Assembly (NCBI GenBank): GCA_019009955.1
Contig: CM032230.1
Coordinates: 129,060,001-129,124,000, forward strand
From: Riptortus pedestris
Taxonomy: Eukaryota > Arthropoda > Insecta > Hemiptera > Alydidae
Reading direction: 5' to 3'
DNA: 64,000 nucleotides
The translations under genes were made by a program, and so were the position numbers. Below are positions 35,776-46,365 of this stretch, piece after piece. How positions within the stretch are numbered: position 1 is the stretch's first letter; every line of letters starts with the position of its first letter. Below the pieces are notes generated by a model. The model was given only the letters and a program-made list of their open reading frames with translations, was not told the DNA's origin and did no database searches.

Positions 35776-36106
35776 TCTATGCTGACAACTCTCTGGTCAT
35801 TCTAAAGATTTTCAATTTGGACGACATTTGATAAAAAGTATCTATAACACGGATTTTATAATTTCATTGACTTCTTCGCACTGTTCTTGGGAGGGGGGCT
35901 ATCCGCTACTTCTGCCAGCCTGTGGGTAAGAATCTTACTTAGTTATACCCCCCTGCTAAAACCAAAACATCTTAAAATCCAATATTTCCGAAAAGAACGT
36001 TGGAGTAGAATGCATATAAGTATGTCGGAAGAATACAGTTTTAGTTACCGGTATTTATTGGAAATGACAATTTCCAATTAGACAAAATGTTTCCATATTT
36101 TCTTCT
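35776..36106. other. No gene recognised
   Basis: A 64-codon frame (35887-36081) lacks any recognised motif. Confidence 0.4.
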
Positions 36107-36681
36107 AGCAGATTTCCTTTAAGCGAAACGTGTCGTTTGATCGTTGCGAAATTCGACATATAAGCGTTTCAACTAGAGTTAGTTATTGGCTGAAATCGGT
36201 CTAGTGGAAAGAGAGTTTAGATCTAAAATTCCATCACGCAGGGGCTGCGTAAACTAATCAGATTTCCCACGTGAAGTTTTAGAATAGAGAAATCTACCTA
36301 ATAACAACTGTAGTAGTAAGAAACCTCTAAATCTATTCACGTGGGACGAATAGTTACAGAAACAGCCGCCAGAGATCTCGGCGGAAAGGCCGAACATAGC
36401 CGACTCCTACCGACAACACGCGGAATACAAATGCAAATATCTCGGTTAATATTCAAGATACAAAATAAATGTATAGAACAATATTTATACTAAATTTAAT
36501 TTGCAATACGATTCATTCTATACAATTTCTCGACTTTTCGAAAATCCTCCCCTCTAAACCCCCCCTCCTACAGGTCCAATTTCAGCCATTAACGAACTTG
36601 ATCTTCCTTTTTACATAAAACGATTAAGTTCCGAGTTTGGTAACGATCAAACAAAAATTGCGGCCACTAGAGCGTTAACAG

Positions 36682-36741
<60 letters not shown>

Positions 36742-37518
36742 TCAGTTTTGAACGGACCTCATTTTCGTCATCTACTAGTTAGGATCGATGGACATTTGAA
36801 GAAAAATTTCGAAAATTCCGTCATGAGTTAAATTTCGTTGAATCATGAATTTCAAATTTCCTAAATAGCTGATTTCCTTTAAGGGAAATCTGCTAAAAAT
36901 TGCATAGAGCCAATTGTATTGCAAAACTAATGCCATGTAAATATTCATATAAATATATCGATTTTTTCTATATCCTGAATTGTGAACGAGATATTTGCAT
37001 TTTTAGTTGTCAGCCTTCAGTAAACCGCCACTCCTACTCATGTCATGCTAACAATAAACATTTATATCATGAACCACTTTATTTTAGGGTTAAAAAAAAA
37101 AGATGTTTTTATTGAAATTTTACTTTGTGAGATGTGTGCAAATACGTTGTTTGATGACGTCTCAAATTAAGATTTTACGTCCTTTATATCAATATGTTAA
37201 TATTTTCCATGTCTTTCACGATATCGATGCGTTTAATTCAACACTAATATCCGTATTCGTTAATGGCCCACATCGGGTTAGGAACAAGGGGTTTATTTAG
37301 GTGGAGGATTGTGTTGAGGAATTCGAAAATCCAAAATACTCCGTTATTATGAGTAGTACAGAAATATGTTATGAGAACTAACCTTATTATGGTTTTGATG
37401 TTATACAGATGTTCTGTGCACCCTCACTTCTAATCATCCGAGTTTTATGTTGAACAGAGAATATATGGCGAGAAGAAGAGAAATTGGCTTAACCTACGCA
37501 TCCCCTGCGTAATTGACT
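36107..37518 (+). repeat. Family A element, long type, hosting a second copy
   Basis: Left end 'agcagatttcctttaagcga' is at 36107. The tract region is deleted and the body is interrupted at 36227 by the reverse copy 36228-36894. It resumes 'aaaaattgcatagagccaat', passes through a second body unit and ends at 'tacgcatcccctgcgtaatt' GACT (37518). A new TA tract follows at 37524-37571. Confidence 0.7.
36228..36894 (-). repeat. Family A element, full-length, nested
   Basis: Reverse copy with right end 'attccatcacgcaggggctg' at 36228, 'gcggaaaggccgaacatagc', a C-run near 36560, the TA tract at 36687-36740 and the full palindrome ending at 36894. It splits the host copy 36107-37518. Confidence 0.85.
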
Positions 37519-37571
<53 letters not shown>

Positions 37572-37572
<1 letters not shown>

Positions 37573-38366
37573 TAGATAACCCGGCAAACGTTGTTTTGCC
37601 TTATAAATTATTTCTAGTTTCTAGATAAATTCTAGTGTAGACAAAAAGTAACTTACTTATTATAAGTGTGTAAGTATATGGTATATGCGTGAAATAGGTA
37701 TAAAGCGCTATGAATGATAAGGGAATATAAAAATAACAAACGCCAAACAATATTATTTTTAAGTAATTATAGTTTATTTCTTAAAATTGCATATCACATA
37801 TTAATTACGACAGTAACACTAACAAACAACATCAATCTTTTAATGCTATAGCGTGAACAATATTTTTTGTTAGCCCATCTTTAGCGAGCACAAACAAACT
37901 GGATGGTTTACCCACTCGAGAGCATGCTACGTAAAATTGCCCGAGTGAAAAACATCGTGTACTCAAATCTAAGCCACTACACTTATTTGCCATAAACTAA
38001 GGGAAATTTTAATCGAAGTACAGTTAAAAACACTATAATTGATCAGTTATCGAGCGGGATGATAATGATTAAATTACTAAAATGGCTTTAAAAAAATAGG
38101 GGTTGGTGATGAAAAAATAAAAATTTAGGGTTGTATATATTTTTTAATGCCACTTTATAAAAAAATAAAAAACAAAAAATTGCGTCCAAAAATTAAAAAA
38201 AAAATGTTACGGGTGAACAACCCTTATCACTTAGGGGTATGAAAAATAGATAGTAGCCGATTCTCAGACCTACTGAATGTGCATATAAAATTTGGTAAAA
38301 AACGGTAAAGCCGTTTCGGAGGAGTACGCTAACTAACATTGTGACATGGAAATTTTATATATTAGA
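37572..38366 (-). mobile_element. Non-autonomous Helitron with both ends
   Basis: Read on the minus strand, the element starts TCTAATATATAAAATTTCC (TC 5' end at 38366) and ends with a stem-loop 'ggcaaaacaacgtttgcc' followed by GGGTTATCTAG (CTAG at 37572-37575). It is preceded by A and followed by T, the canonical A^T Helitron insertion. It sits at the edge of a (TA)n tract. The 5' part has the 'cctccgaaacggctttaccg' type sequence common near Helitron starts. It retains the last 53 codons of a helicase but lacks the Rep domain and helicase core, so it depends on other copies to move. Confidence 0.8.
37832..37993 (-). pseudogene. Helitron Pif1-like helicase, C-terminal remnant
   Basis: An open frame of 53 codons ends in TGA at 37832. 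It includes 'GQFYVACSRVGKPSSLF', matching the conserved motif VI region near the C-terminus of Pif1-family helicases carried by Helitrons, followed by 'VLAKDGLTKNIV' and the natural stop. The N-terminal Rep domain and helicase motifs I-V are absent. The Met at the start is probably chance. No disabling mutation is visible in what remains, which suggests a fairly young copy. Confidence 0.8.
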
Positions 38367-39077
38367 TAATTGTATATTTTAGCACTATGAATGGTTGAAA
38401 TCGCTTATAAAACTCGACTATCTTTTCAATTACACTGTTAATATCCGTTGGCAACCTCCCTTACTCAATTTATTCATTACGGCATAGAGTGTGTTCGCTT
38501 CTCGATTGGAAAGGTTCGTAGTAAAACCAATTGCACCTTGGCTGTTTTTACATTAAAGTTGTAATTGATAGTCAATATTGTTCATCCAGAATCGAATAGC
38601 CTTTCGGATAAATACTGTGCCACATTTGTAGCCGAGACACCTCCAGGATCTCAAAACTCCTCCGTCATAAGCTTTTATGTTACGGCATTTATGGAAACTG
38701 ATTTTAAAAGTTGAACATTTTACTTTGATGATTTGTTTGCTGTACAGTACTTTCTTATGAACCACTCCCTTAATGAAAGTAATGATTCTACCAGTCACCC
38801 TGACCCAAGGGTGGAATCTCAGGTCTCTTTTTGCTTGCTTGCAATGATTTTATCACGTTAAACTCGTAATTCTTTGAATTCAGTCGCTAAGTGCGCATTC
38901 TACGTATGTTTGAAAAATACCAAAACCGCAGTAATTGCTCTAGCCAGCTACTTGGCATTGCGAACAGGAATGGCATTCCAATAAAGTGGAGCCCACCCAA
39001 GAGCTGATTATGGTTTGCGTTCTATCTAATCCAGGAAGAGTCTTTAAAGACCTAAAAGACGCATTATTCGCTGCGCT
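38367..39077. other. No gene recognised
   Basis: Moderate composition with an 81-codon minus-strand frame (38553-38798) lacking a recognised motif. No repeat match. Confidence 0.35.
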
Positions 39078-39192
39078 CCCCCTTAAGGGAAATCAGCTAT
39101 TGAGGTTGTACTCATGACGGAATTTTTGACCTTTTTCTTCAAATGTCCATCGATCCTACCTAGTAGATGACGAAAATGAAGTCCGTTCAAAA

Positions 39193-39268
<76 letters not shown>

Positions 39269-39386
39269 GAACGTATCTCATTATCGTCCTCACCTGAGTA
39301 GAATCGATGGACATTTGAAGAAAAATTTCGAAAATCGCGTCATGAGTACAACCTCAATAGCTGATTTCCCTGAAGGGAAATCTGCT
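39078..39386. repeat. Inverted fusion of two family A left ends
   Basis: The left half is a plus-oriented left end ('cttaagggaaatcagctatt' to 'gtccgttcaaaactg'). The (TA)n tract is at 39197-39263. The right half is the same left-end sequence in reverse ('ttttgaacg' to 'cctgaagggaaatctgct'). The two arms (about 110 bp each) are complementary, so the single strand can fold into a long hairpin with TA at the loop. No body or right end is present. Confidence 0.85.
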
Positions 39387-39469
39387 AAAATGCAGATATG
39401 GTGTCTATGACATGTGTGTTATCTTGAAATTTCGCAAAAAAAATCAATGTACAAACAGAGGTTACAATT

Positions 39470-39470
39470 T

Positions 39471-39526
<56 letters not shown>

Positions 39527-39650
39527 GTTTTGAACAGACCTAATTTTCATCGTGTTCTGTTTAGGATCAATGGACATTTGAGGAAACGTTTCGAAAAAGC
39601 GCGTCAGGAGTACGACCTCAATAGTTCATTTCTCTAAAGGCAAATCTGCT
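39470..39650 (-). repeat. Family A left-end fragment
   Basis: TA tract 39475-39523, then 'cagttttgaacagacctaat', 'ggatcaatggacatttgagg' and a decayed palindrome ending 'aaatctgct' at 39650. No body. Confidence 0.75.
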
Positions 39651-39899
39651 AAAAATGACATTGGGAAAAGTGACGGAAAAAAGAATTGCTTTTAATTAGG
39701 CACAACAAATTAAATAATACTTAATTATTGGGCAATTAAAGAGCAATTGTAATTGGCTAATCATATTTTATTTTACAATAGTTTATATTAATTCCATTGC
39801 TTTTTTTGAAACGATTTCGTATATTTATTTAGGTGTGTCACAATTTTAGCGATTTACACTTGCTCATATTATAAAACCATAAGTTGGTATAGCCACTTA

Positions 39900-40327
39900 T
39901 AAAAGAAAAATATGTTAAAATATCTACAGTCGTAGGTCGTAAGGCACGGTTACATTTTCTCCAGTGGATATTAATGGTAGTCGATTCTAATTCTTTTGAG
40001 CCTATGGTTCGATAAACGTTTCAAATGTTGTTGAAAATAAGTGTCTGTTGGAGGTGTTTCATGATTGTCGCGATGTTTGGGATGTTGTCGTGTAGTAGTT
40101 CTGATAGTTTGGTGGGCAAGACCTTGTCGCTTATTAGTCTGCAGTCTGTAAGGAAATGGTTGATAGTTAGTTGTGTATTGCACAGTGTACATAAAGGTGG
40201 ATCAGTTTTAGTCATGAGGTGTCCGTGTGTTATCCGTGGATGGCCATGTCTCGACCTAGCAAGGACTACTTCTTCTCTTCTAGTGTCCCGATTACTTGAT
40301 GCGAATTGCAATGGCATGGTTACTTTT
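39900..40327 (-). pseudogene. Non-LTR retrotransposon 3' end (after RNase H)
   Basis: The minus-strand frame (40317 to 40021, 98 codons) contains 'REEVVLARSRHGHPRITHGH' and the Cys/His cluster 'LCTLCNTQLTINHFLTDC', the C-terminal zinc-knuckle-like tail that follows the RNase H domain of Jockey-type and related elements. The same tail appears at 44085-44250 and 57640-57800. The copy is 5'-truncated at a family A boundary (40328). The RT and RNase H catalytic parts are missing. Confidence 0.7.
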
Positions 40328-40443
40328 AGCAGATTCAGATTTAGGGGGCTATTGAGGTTGTACTCATAACGCGATTTTCCAAAAATTTCCTCAAATGTCC
40401 GTGGGGCCTACCTAAGACATTACGAAAATGAGATTCGTTCATT

Positions 40444-40496
<53 letters not shown>

Positions 40497-41105
40497 GTAT
40501 TTATCTGTTAAAACGCTTGCAAGTTTAATTGCCAATCAATGTTGTTATATATTTATTTTCTCTAGCATGAATACTAGCCGGGAATGTTTAGTTTTCAGCC
40601 TTCATCATATATTAACAATAACTAGTTACATCATGAACCAATGTATTGAAAGCTCAGTTACCTTATATTGTATTTTAAGGGGACTTTATTATGCGAGATA
40701 CATGCAAATTCGATTTGTGATGACGTCATAAATTTAGATTGTATATACTTGTTTCCAGAATTTATATTTGATTTATACTATACTCGATCTTTCACCGTTT
40801 CAGGCAACAATAAAGACCATATTTCAAATGGTTTTGAGAGATAGAGAGAGGGGGGTGGCGTTGGGAGGTTAACTTAAAAATTCAAAATATCTTCAATTGA
40901 AAAGTTTGACAGGAAAATTTTATTAAACTATTGATGCTCTACTTTTGGTTTCTATACATTTCCTCTTAACTCAAATATTAAGCTGGCCATTAGCGCTTTC
41001 TATTTTTTAGCAATCATAAATACCCACAAACTACACATATAGCTTTGATTCAATGTGAATTACCAGCACATAGGAACTATGCTCAGTATATTTCAGAGGA
41101 GGACT
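40328..41105 (+). repeat. Family A element, long type
   Basis: Left end decayed ('agcagattcagatttagggg') at 40328, TA tract 40447-40495, then two body units with a G-run at 40851-40857 and an eroded right end ('gaggaggact') at 41105, directly followed by another copy. Confidence 0.65.
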
Positions 41106-41216
41106 TTCCCTTAAGATAAATCTGCTATTGAGGTCGTACTCAGGACTCAACTTTCGAAAAATGTTTTCAAATGACCATCGATTTTACCTAAGAGATGACG
41201 AAAACGAGGTCCGTTC

Positions 41217-41269
<53 letters not shown>

Positions 41270-42512
41270 CGTATAATTCTACTGTTCGTGTGTATGTCAC
41301 TGAACTCCTAAACCGCCGAATCGATTTGAATGAATTTTTTTTTATGCGTTCGGGTGACGCCCTGGATGGTTTAGATTCACAAATCAGCCCTGCAGATGGA
41401 GCAAGAGTGGTGGTTATATGGGAGACCTAAAATTAAAAATAGCGATATTTCGTTTGCTATTGGTTTTTCTGCAAATATGCACAGGATAAAAGCTGTTTAT
41501 TTTGTTATTTAGAGTAACTTTTGTCACGAGATATATACTAAAAAGTTGGAGCCAACAGTTTTATTGGGCACTAACGATTGAACCGAACTTAACAAAACTC
41601 TATTTGTAAATTAGCATTAATTCCAAACGTGCACATAACAAAAGTTGTTTTTTGTGTTACTAAAAGTAGCTTTTGTTTGAAATATAATGTTATTAAATTT
41701 AATATCCCAATCATTTGAGGTATCATACAAGACAAGGTGTGTCGGGTCCGCAAGTATATATATTCTGCTAACTCTCTAGTGGGTGCAATTTGATCATTAT
41801 CAAGCTTGATATTAAATAGTTTCATGTAAAAAGAAAGATCAAGTTACTTAATGCCTGAAATCGGACTAATGGGAGGGGTGGGTGGAGGGAGATGTAGACG
41901 GCAGGAATTTCAAATATTCGTAATATATCCGTTACTATACGGGAGATCGAAAACTTTTATAGAACCAATCTTACTGCAAATTGAATAATGTATGAATGTT
42001 GTTTTATACATATTTTCCGTATCATGAATATTAACCTGCTGTTATACCATGTGCCAATTCTTCCCATTGTAAAGTACAAAATATTGTTTTCACTCATCTT
42101 TTCCTTTGTGAGATATATGCAAATACGTTCTATAAATCCCCTCCTCTTCTTTTGCTTTTGTATTACTAAAATTTGGTTGATTTAGATAAGAATTATTCTG
42201 AATTATTATAAATTATAGCTGTAGCTATTGAATATAGTTTATAATAAAATTATTATGTTGTATTCAGATATATTTCAATAATTGTTTTTTTTTTCTTTCC
42301 GGTCTAGAATATTCCTATATATCTATCTATTCAGCTTTAAGAAGTTGGTTGACCTGTTTACAATTCATATGCTGAAAGATTTATTCATTACCGTTTGTAT
42401 TTATTCACTTGATATTATCAATCATCATAATGTTACCAGTATGTAGATTTACCTATTGTATACCTTTACTTGGGAAATCTACTTCGTTTACACAGTCCCT
42501 GCCTGACGGACT
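41106..42512 (+). repeat. Family A element hosting a Helitron
   Basis: Left end 'cccttaagataaatctgcta' at 41106, TA tract 41223-41268, then a Helitron (41269-41754). TA resumes and the body follows ('gcgattaaat' variants, G-run at 41871-41890), ending at 'cacagtccctgcctgacgg' ACT (42512). Removing the Helitron restores one element. Confidence 0.75.
41269..41754 (+). mobile_element. Non-autonomous Helitron in a TA tract
   Basis: About 486 bp, flanked by (TA)n. The 5' part has 'actgaactcctaaaccgccg' + 'aatcgatttgaatgaa', a type of sequence common just inside insect Helitron 5' ends. The 3' end has a short stem GACA/TGTC ('gacaaggtgtgtcgggtc') then CGCAAG followed by T. The expected terminal CTAG is CAAG here and the 5' TC is not preserved. 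The 100-codon frame reading through it from the TA tract is not credible. Confidence 0.65.
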
Positions 42513-43268
42513 TTTTATTGAACCCCAGTCGATCCTCAACCAGGCTTCCTAGAGGTAAGTCCAAGTCCAAATGAGTTGCCTTAGTGTAGTAGACAGATTC
42601 CATTAATTTTAATTTGTCAAGATCTCGTTATTAACTTAACAACCCTGAAAGGCGGATTTTTTAGCCTGTTTTCTATTCTCCGCCTCTAAATGTAATTCAG
42701 TGATGAAATATCAAAGCAAACGCAAACAATAAAACCTATGCTGGATAATTTACAACTAGAGTTAATGAAAGGTTATTTTATCATCTGCCCAATACAATCA
42801 CAAAATTTCAGACTTTTTTAAATTTATAATCAGTCGGTAAAGTAAAGCAAAGTGTCAATTCTGGATTGATTTAAAGAAGTATGAAATTCAAAAAGTCAAC
42901 TCCTTGGAGCACCCCCTCCTCCTTTCTATGGACTTGAAGACCGGCGAAAGTTTTCTCATGCATCTTTCAACACCTTTTTCCATTTTGGATGAAATCCCCA
43001 AAATTACATGAATATCTGATTCGAAGCCGGGAATTAGAGGCCGAGGTAGGAATAAAAAAAATGGAGGCCTTAAATGCAAATATTATCTACCAATAAGTCT
43101 CAACAATTCTTGGCCTGAAATTCTCAGCCACTTGACTCTAAAGCAGAGTTTGGAATGAGAGGAAAGAGGATTTTCTTCATTCATAAAGAGTTTCACAATA
43201 ATTTCAGAAGTCACTCATGCAGAGGCGGCACTATGGAGAGCTCAAAGAGCACTTTGCATAAATTAAAT
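42513..43268. other. No gene recognised
   Basis: Unrepeated within the window. A 63-codon minus frame (42888-43079) has no motif I know. Confidence 0.4.
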
Positions 43269-43498
43269 CACTAGTAGAGGACAAAGCCTTTTTATTGATC
43301 CTGGTTAAACAATTAATTAATTAATTGCATTCAAAGTATAAGTTATACTTGACCTCAGAAAATTCATATCATGTGAATAAGTTCATTCTTTATTTGTATA
43401 TTAGATAGGAGAATATTAAAAATTCAATTATGTATAGTTAATATGTTAATATTTTAATTAAATGATTTGTATATTGGTATGAATGGAAGTGTAAAAAA
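43269..43498 (+). repeat. Direct repeat, left copy, abutting a family A element
   Basis: Runs from 'actagtagaggacaaagcct' to 'gaagtgtaaaaaa' and recurs at 45201-45392 (shorter by an internal deletion of about 40 bp). The left copy ends exactly where family A element 43499-45196 begins, and the right copy begins where the element ends. Confidence 0.75.
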
Positions 43499-43570
43499 AG
43501 TCCTCGGGGCTCGGGGGAAGCAGATTTCCCACGTGCGCCACGTATTTGCATTTACCTCAAAGTTTAAAAG

Positions 43571-44287
43571 TTCCATGACCTTTGTATTTACACATACGGA
43601 TCCAAAACAGGCCAAGGAGTAGGGGCAGCTGCAATTGTTGGATCAGCTAACTTTCAAATAAAACGGCCAGATGAGACTAGCATATATACAGCTGAGCTGG
43701 AAGCCCTGAAACTTGCGATAGACAATATACCTGAAACTACAGACACGGACATCATAATTTGCACTGACTCTCTTAGTTCATTACATTCACTAAAAAACAT
43801 ATATAGTTCACATCCACTCATCTCGTACATATTACACAAAATCCAGACATTAAACAAAAGAATAACTATGTACTGGTTACCCGGACATACAAATATTAAA
43901 CAAAGCACTCAAGTAGACGAACTTGCCAAATCAGCTACACAAAAAAGAACTCACGACAACACATACTGTACATACCAAGATATTCAAGCCCAAGCAAAAC
44001 ATATGATACTCAATTCATGGCAGAATACTTGGTTTACCACAACTGATAACAAATTTCGAGAACTGAAACATACACTTGGTGAATGGCCTTCCTCAAAAAG
44101 GCTAATTAGAAGAGAAGAAGTAATTTTAACGAGGTTGAGAATTGGCCATTCACGACTAACTCACACTTACCTACTTACTGGAGAAGACGAACCCCACTGC
44201 CATCACTGTAACTGTAGACTTACTATAAAACATATACTAACTGACTGCTATTTAAGGACTAACATAGACCTATCATACACAGACTGA
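43571..44287 (+). pseudogene. RNase H domain and C-terminal tail of a non-LTR ORF2
   Basis: One frame without stops runs into the insertion and to TGA at 44287. Early residues 'YTYGSKTGQGVGAAA' match the RNase H start (usually YTDGS), so the first catalytic Asp is replaced by Tyr. 'AELEAL' supplies the Glu, 'CTDSLSSL' the next Asp, and 'WLPGHTNI...DELAKSA' the last motif. Further on come 'RREEVILTRLRIGHSRLTH' and the Cys/His tail 'HCHHCNCRLTIKHILTDC'. The reverse transcriptase and endonuclease are missing. Jockey or a related RNase H-bearing clade is the best fit. Confidence 0.8.
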
Positions 44288-44659
44288 ATTACTACATGAC
44301 TGTAGCCCGTATATAGACCGCGTATTACAATACTTGAAACAAAACAACATTTTCAAAAAATTATAATGTAGGACAATACTGAAAATATTTGCAGAAATGA
44401 GCATACTTACGTAAATATAATAATTATATGTTATAGGTTAAATATGTTATATGTTGAATATGTTATATATTAAATATGTTATAGGTTATATGTTAAATAG
44501 GTTATATGTTAAATATGTTATAGGTTATATGTTAAATAGGTTATATGTTAAATATGTTATACGTTAAATATGTTAATTATTATGCTGTATATTAAATAAC
44601 TGATTCGTCGCTAAATCGCCCCTGTTGCGAAATGCGATTATTGTATGAATAATAATAAT
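43579..44659 (+). mobile_element. 5'-truncated non-LTR retrotransposon with target-site duplication
   Basis: An insertion of about 1.08 kb flanked by a 13-bp target-site duplication, 'aaaagttccatga' (43566-43578) and 'aaaagttcaatga' (44660-44672), one mismatch. It contains the RNase H end of the ORF, a 3' UTR with a TATGTTAAATA-type tandem array and an (AAT)n tail ('gaataataataata'). Variable 5' truncation, TSD and short-repeat tail are the signature of target-primed reverse transcription. Confidence 0.85.
44429..44585. repeat. Tandem array of TATGTTAAATA-like units
   Basis: Repeats of 'atgttaaatatgttata' and 'ggttatatgttaaatagg' type, in the 3' UTR of the retroelement fragment. Unit length is irregular, about 12-29 bp. 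Confidence 0.8.
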
Positions 44660-45200
44660 AAAAGTTCAATGAGAAGTATATTTGGTATTTAGGCTTCAAA
44701 TAATGTGCTCCATAGTATAACACCTTAGTGTTAATATGACATTAGTAGGAGTAGGAGTTTAAAAAATACCGAAAACTAAAAAAAATGCAAATATCTCGGT
44801 TAATAATCAAGATAGAGCAAAAACGTGCTTAGCAACATTTATCGAACATTACATTTACATTAAGATTGGTTCTATATAATTTTTCGATCAGACGTATAGT
44901 AAAGGAGATATTTCTAGTTTTTGAAATTCCCCTCTGTAAACTCCCCTCCCCTCCTCCCACTGATCCGATTTCAGCCACTTACGAACTTAATCTTTCATTT
45001 TACATAAAACGATTAAATACCGGTTTTCGTAAAGATTAAACAAAACTTGAGACCGCTAGAGCGTTAACAGAAAAATATATATATAGTTTTGAACGGGCGT
45101 CATTTTCGTCATCTCCCGGGTAGGATCGATGGACTTTTGAAAAAAAAAATTTTAAAATTGCATCGCGAGTACAACCTCAATATCTGCTAATCTGCTAAAA

Positions 45201-45392
45201 CATTAGTAGAGGACATGGCCTTTTTATTGATCCTGATTAAGTAATTAATTAGCTGCGTTCAAATTATAAGTTATTCTTGAAATCAGTAGATTCATATTGT
45301 GTCAATAAGTTCACTCTTTATTTGCATTATTCATTGGAGAAGTTTAAAAATTCAATTATGTTTATGTTAAAATATTAAATTGAAGTGTAAAA
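45201..45392 (+). repeat. Direct repeat, right copy
   Basis: Second copy of 43269-43498 ('attagtagaggacatggcct' to 'gaagtgtaaaa'). It starts four A's after the family A left end. Confidence 0.75.
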
Positions 45393-45521
45393 TACAAAGT
45401 TAAATATTAAATCAAAGCTGCCCTTATGCATGTTCATTTATTAAATTTAAACTTGGGAATACGAGCACAAATGATTAAAACTTTCTTAAAAATTAATAAA
45501 ATATAAGTTTTATTACAAAAA

Positions 45522-45855
45522 AGTCCGTCACGCAGGGGCTGCGTACACTAAACAGATTTCCCACGTGAAGTTTTACAATTGAGAAATCTCCATACGAGAC
45601 CCGAACAGTTTCGGAAACGGCCAAACTAGCTCTTGGCGGAAACTGACATATACCACTGACGTTAGCCGATCTCATCTCTTCCGTTATCCGCACACAATTA
45701 ATAAAAATGCAGATATCTCGATTAATATTCAAGATAGAGAATAATTGTACATAACAATATTTATAGTAAATTTAATTTGCAATAAGATAGGTTCTATAAA
45801 GGTTTTCGATCCGACGTATAGTAACTGAGATATTGACAATTTTCGAAAATCGCAA
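45522..45855 (-). repeat. Family A right half
   Basis: Reverse copy with an intact right end AGTCCGTCACGCAGGGGCTG at 45522 and body to 'ttttcgaaaatcgcaa', where it stops just before the C-run. No TA tract. Confidence 0.8.
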
Positions 45856-46223
45856 TAGAAAGTGGAGGTTATTCTTGCCCATACTTCCAGGTTGGCCATA
45901 CACAATTAACACATAGCAATTTATTGAAAGTCTTCTTCCCACCAACATGCGACTGCTGTAATGTTTCTCTTTCTGTTTTACATCTTCTTCTTAATTGTGA
46001 AAATACAATCTTCCAAGAAGAACGTTGAACCTCAAACCAAGCTTAAGAGAACTCATTAAAGACGATGAAGAAGACATCGAAAGGCTTTTGGTATTCTTAA
46101 TAGAAACTCATTTTCCCAGGAAATAAAGATCTATCTACCGCTAATGGCAATAGTAGATTGTAATAAATAAATGCGATTAAATTCATAGTGACATATTGAA
46201 TATAAGAACCTTTTTTTTCACAA
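45856..46223. other. Possible non-LTR retroelement scrap
   Basis: The frame from about 46027 reads 'LRELIKDDEEDIERLLVFLI' then 'ETHFPRK' and a stop. 'ETHFP' with the preceding 'LL.FLI' resembles the linker between endonuclease and reverse transcriptase of Jockey- and I-type elements ('LLDTHFP'). Only about 35 residues support this. Confidence 0.25.
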
Positions 46224-46365
46224 GAAATTATTTATTAATGCCCACGGTTTCCAACTAAGGCGCCTAATTGGGGCGGGATATCTACAGGTTACCACCCTTT
46301 TCTAGCCAGGGTGGGACTAAGTATTTTATTTAATGTATTCTGTCAATAAATAAATTCCTTTGCAA
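46224..46365 (-). repeat. SINE 3'-half copy
   Basis: Reverse-strand SINE: 'ttattaatgcccacggtttc', 'gggatatctacaggttacca', 'tctagccagggtgggactaa'. It ends at 'aaattcctttgc', so the tRNA-like head is missing. Confidence 0.75.

Larger units (their letters stand above)
43499..45196 (-). repeat. Family A element hosting a retroelement fragment
   Basis: Reverse copy: decayed right end ('agtcctcggggctcggggga' then 'agcagatttcccacgtgc') at 43499. It is interrupted at 43579-44659 by a truncated retrotransposon. It resumes 'gagaagtatatttggtattt', C-run near 44945, a very short TA tract (45076-45085) and a degraded left end ('tatctgctaatctgct') at 45196. Confidence 0.75.

Noticed and set aside
40025..40369. 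114-codon plus-strand frame
   Set aside because: Shadow of the minus-strand retrotransposon tail, whose Cys/His cluster and conserved motifs identify the true frame.
43654..43908. 84-codon minus-strand frame
   Set aside because: Antisense shadow of the RNase H frame 43571-44287.
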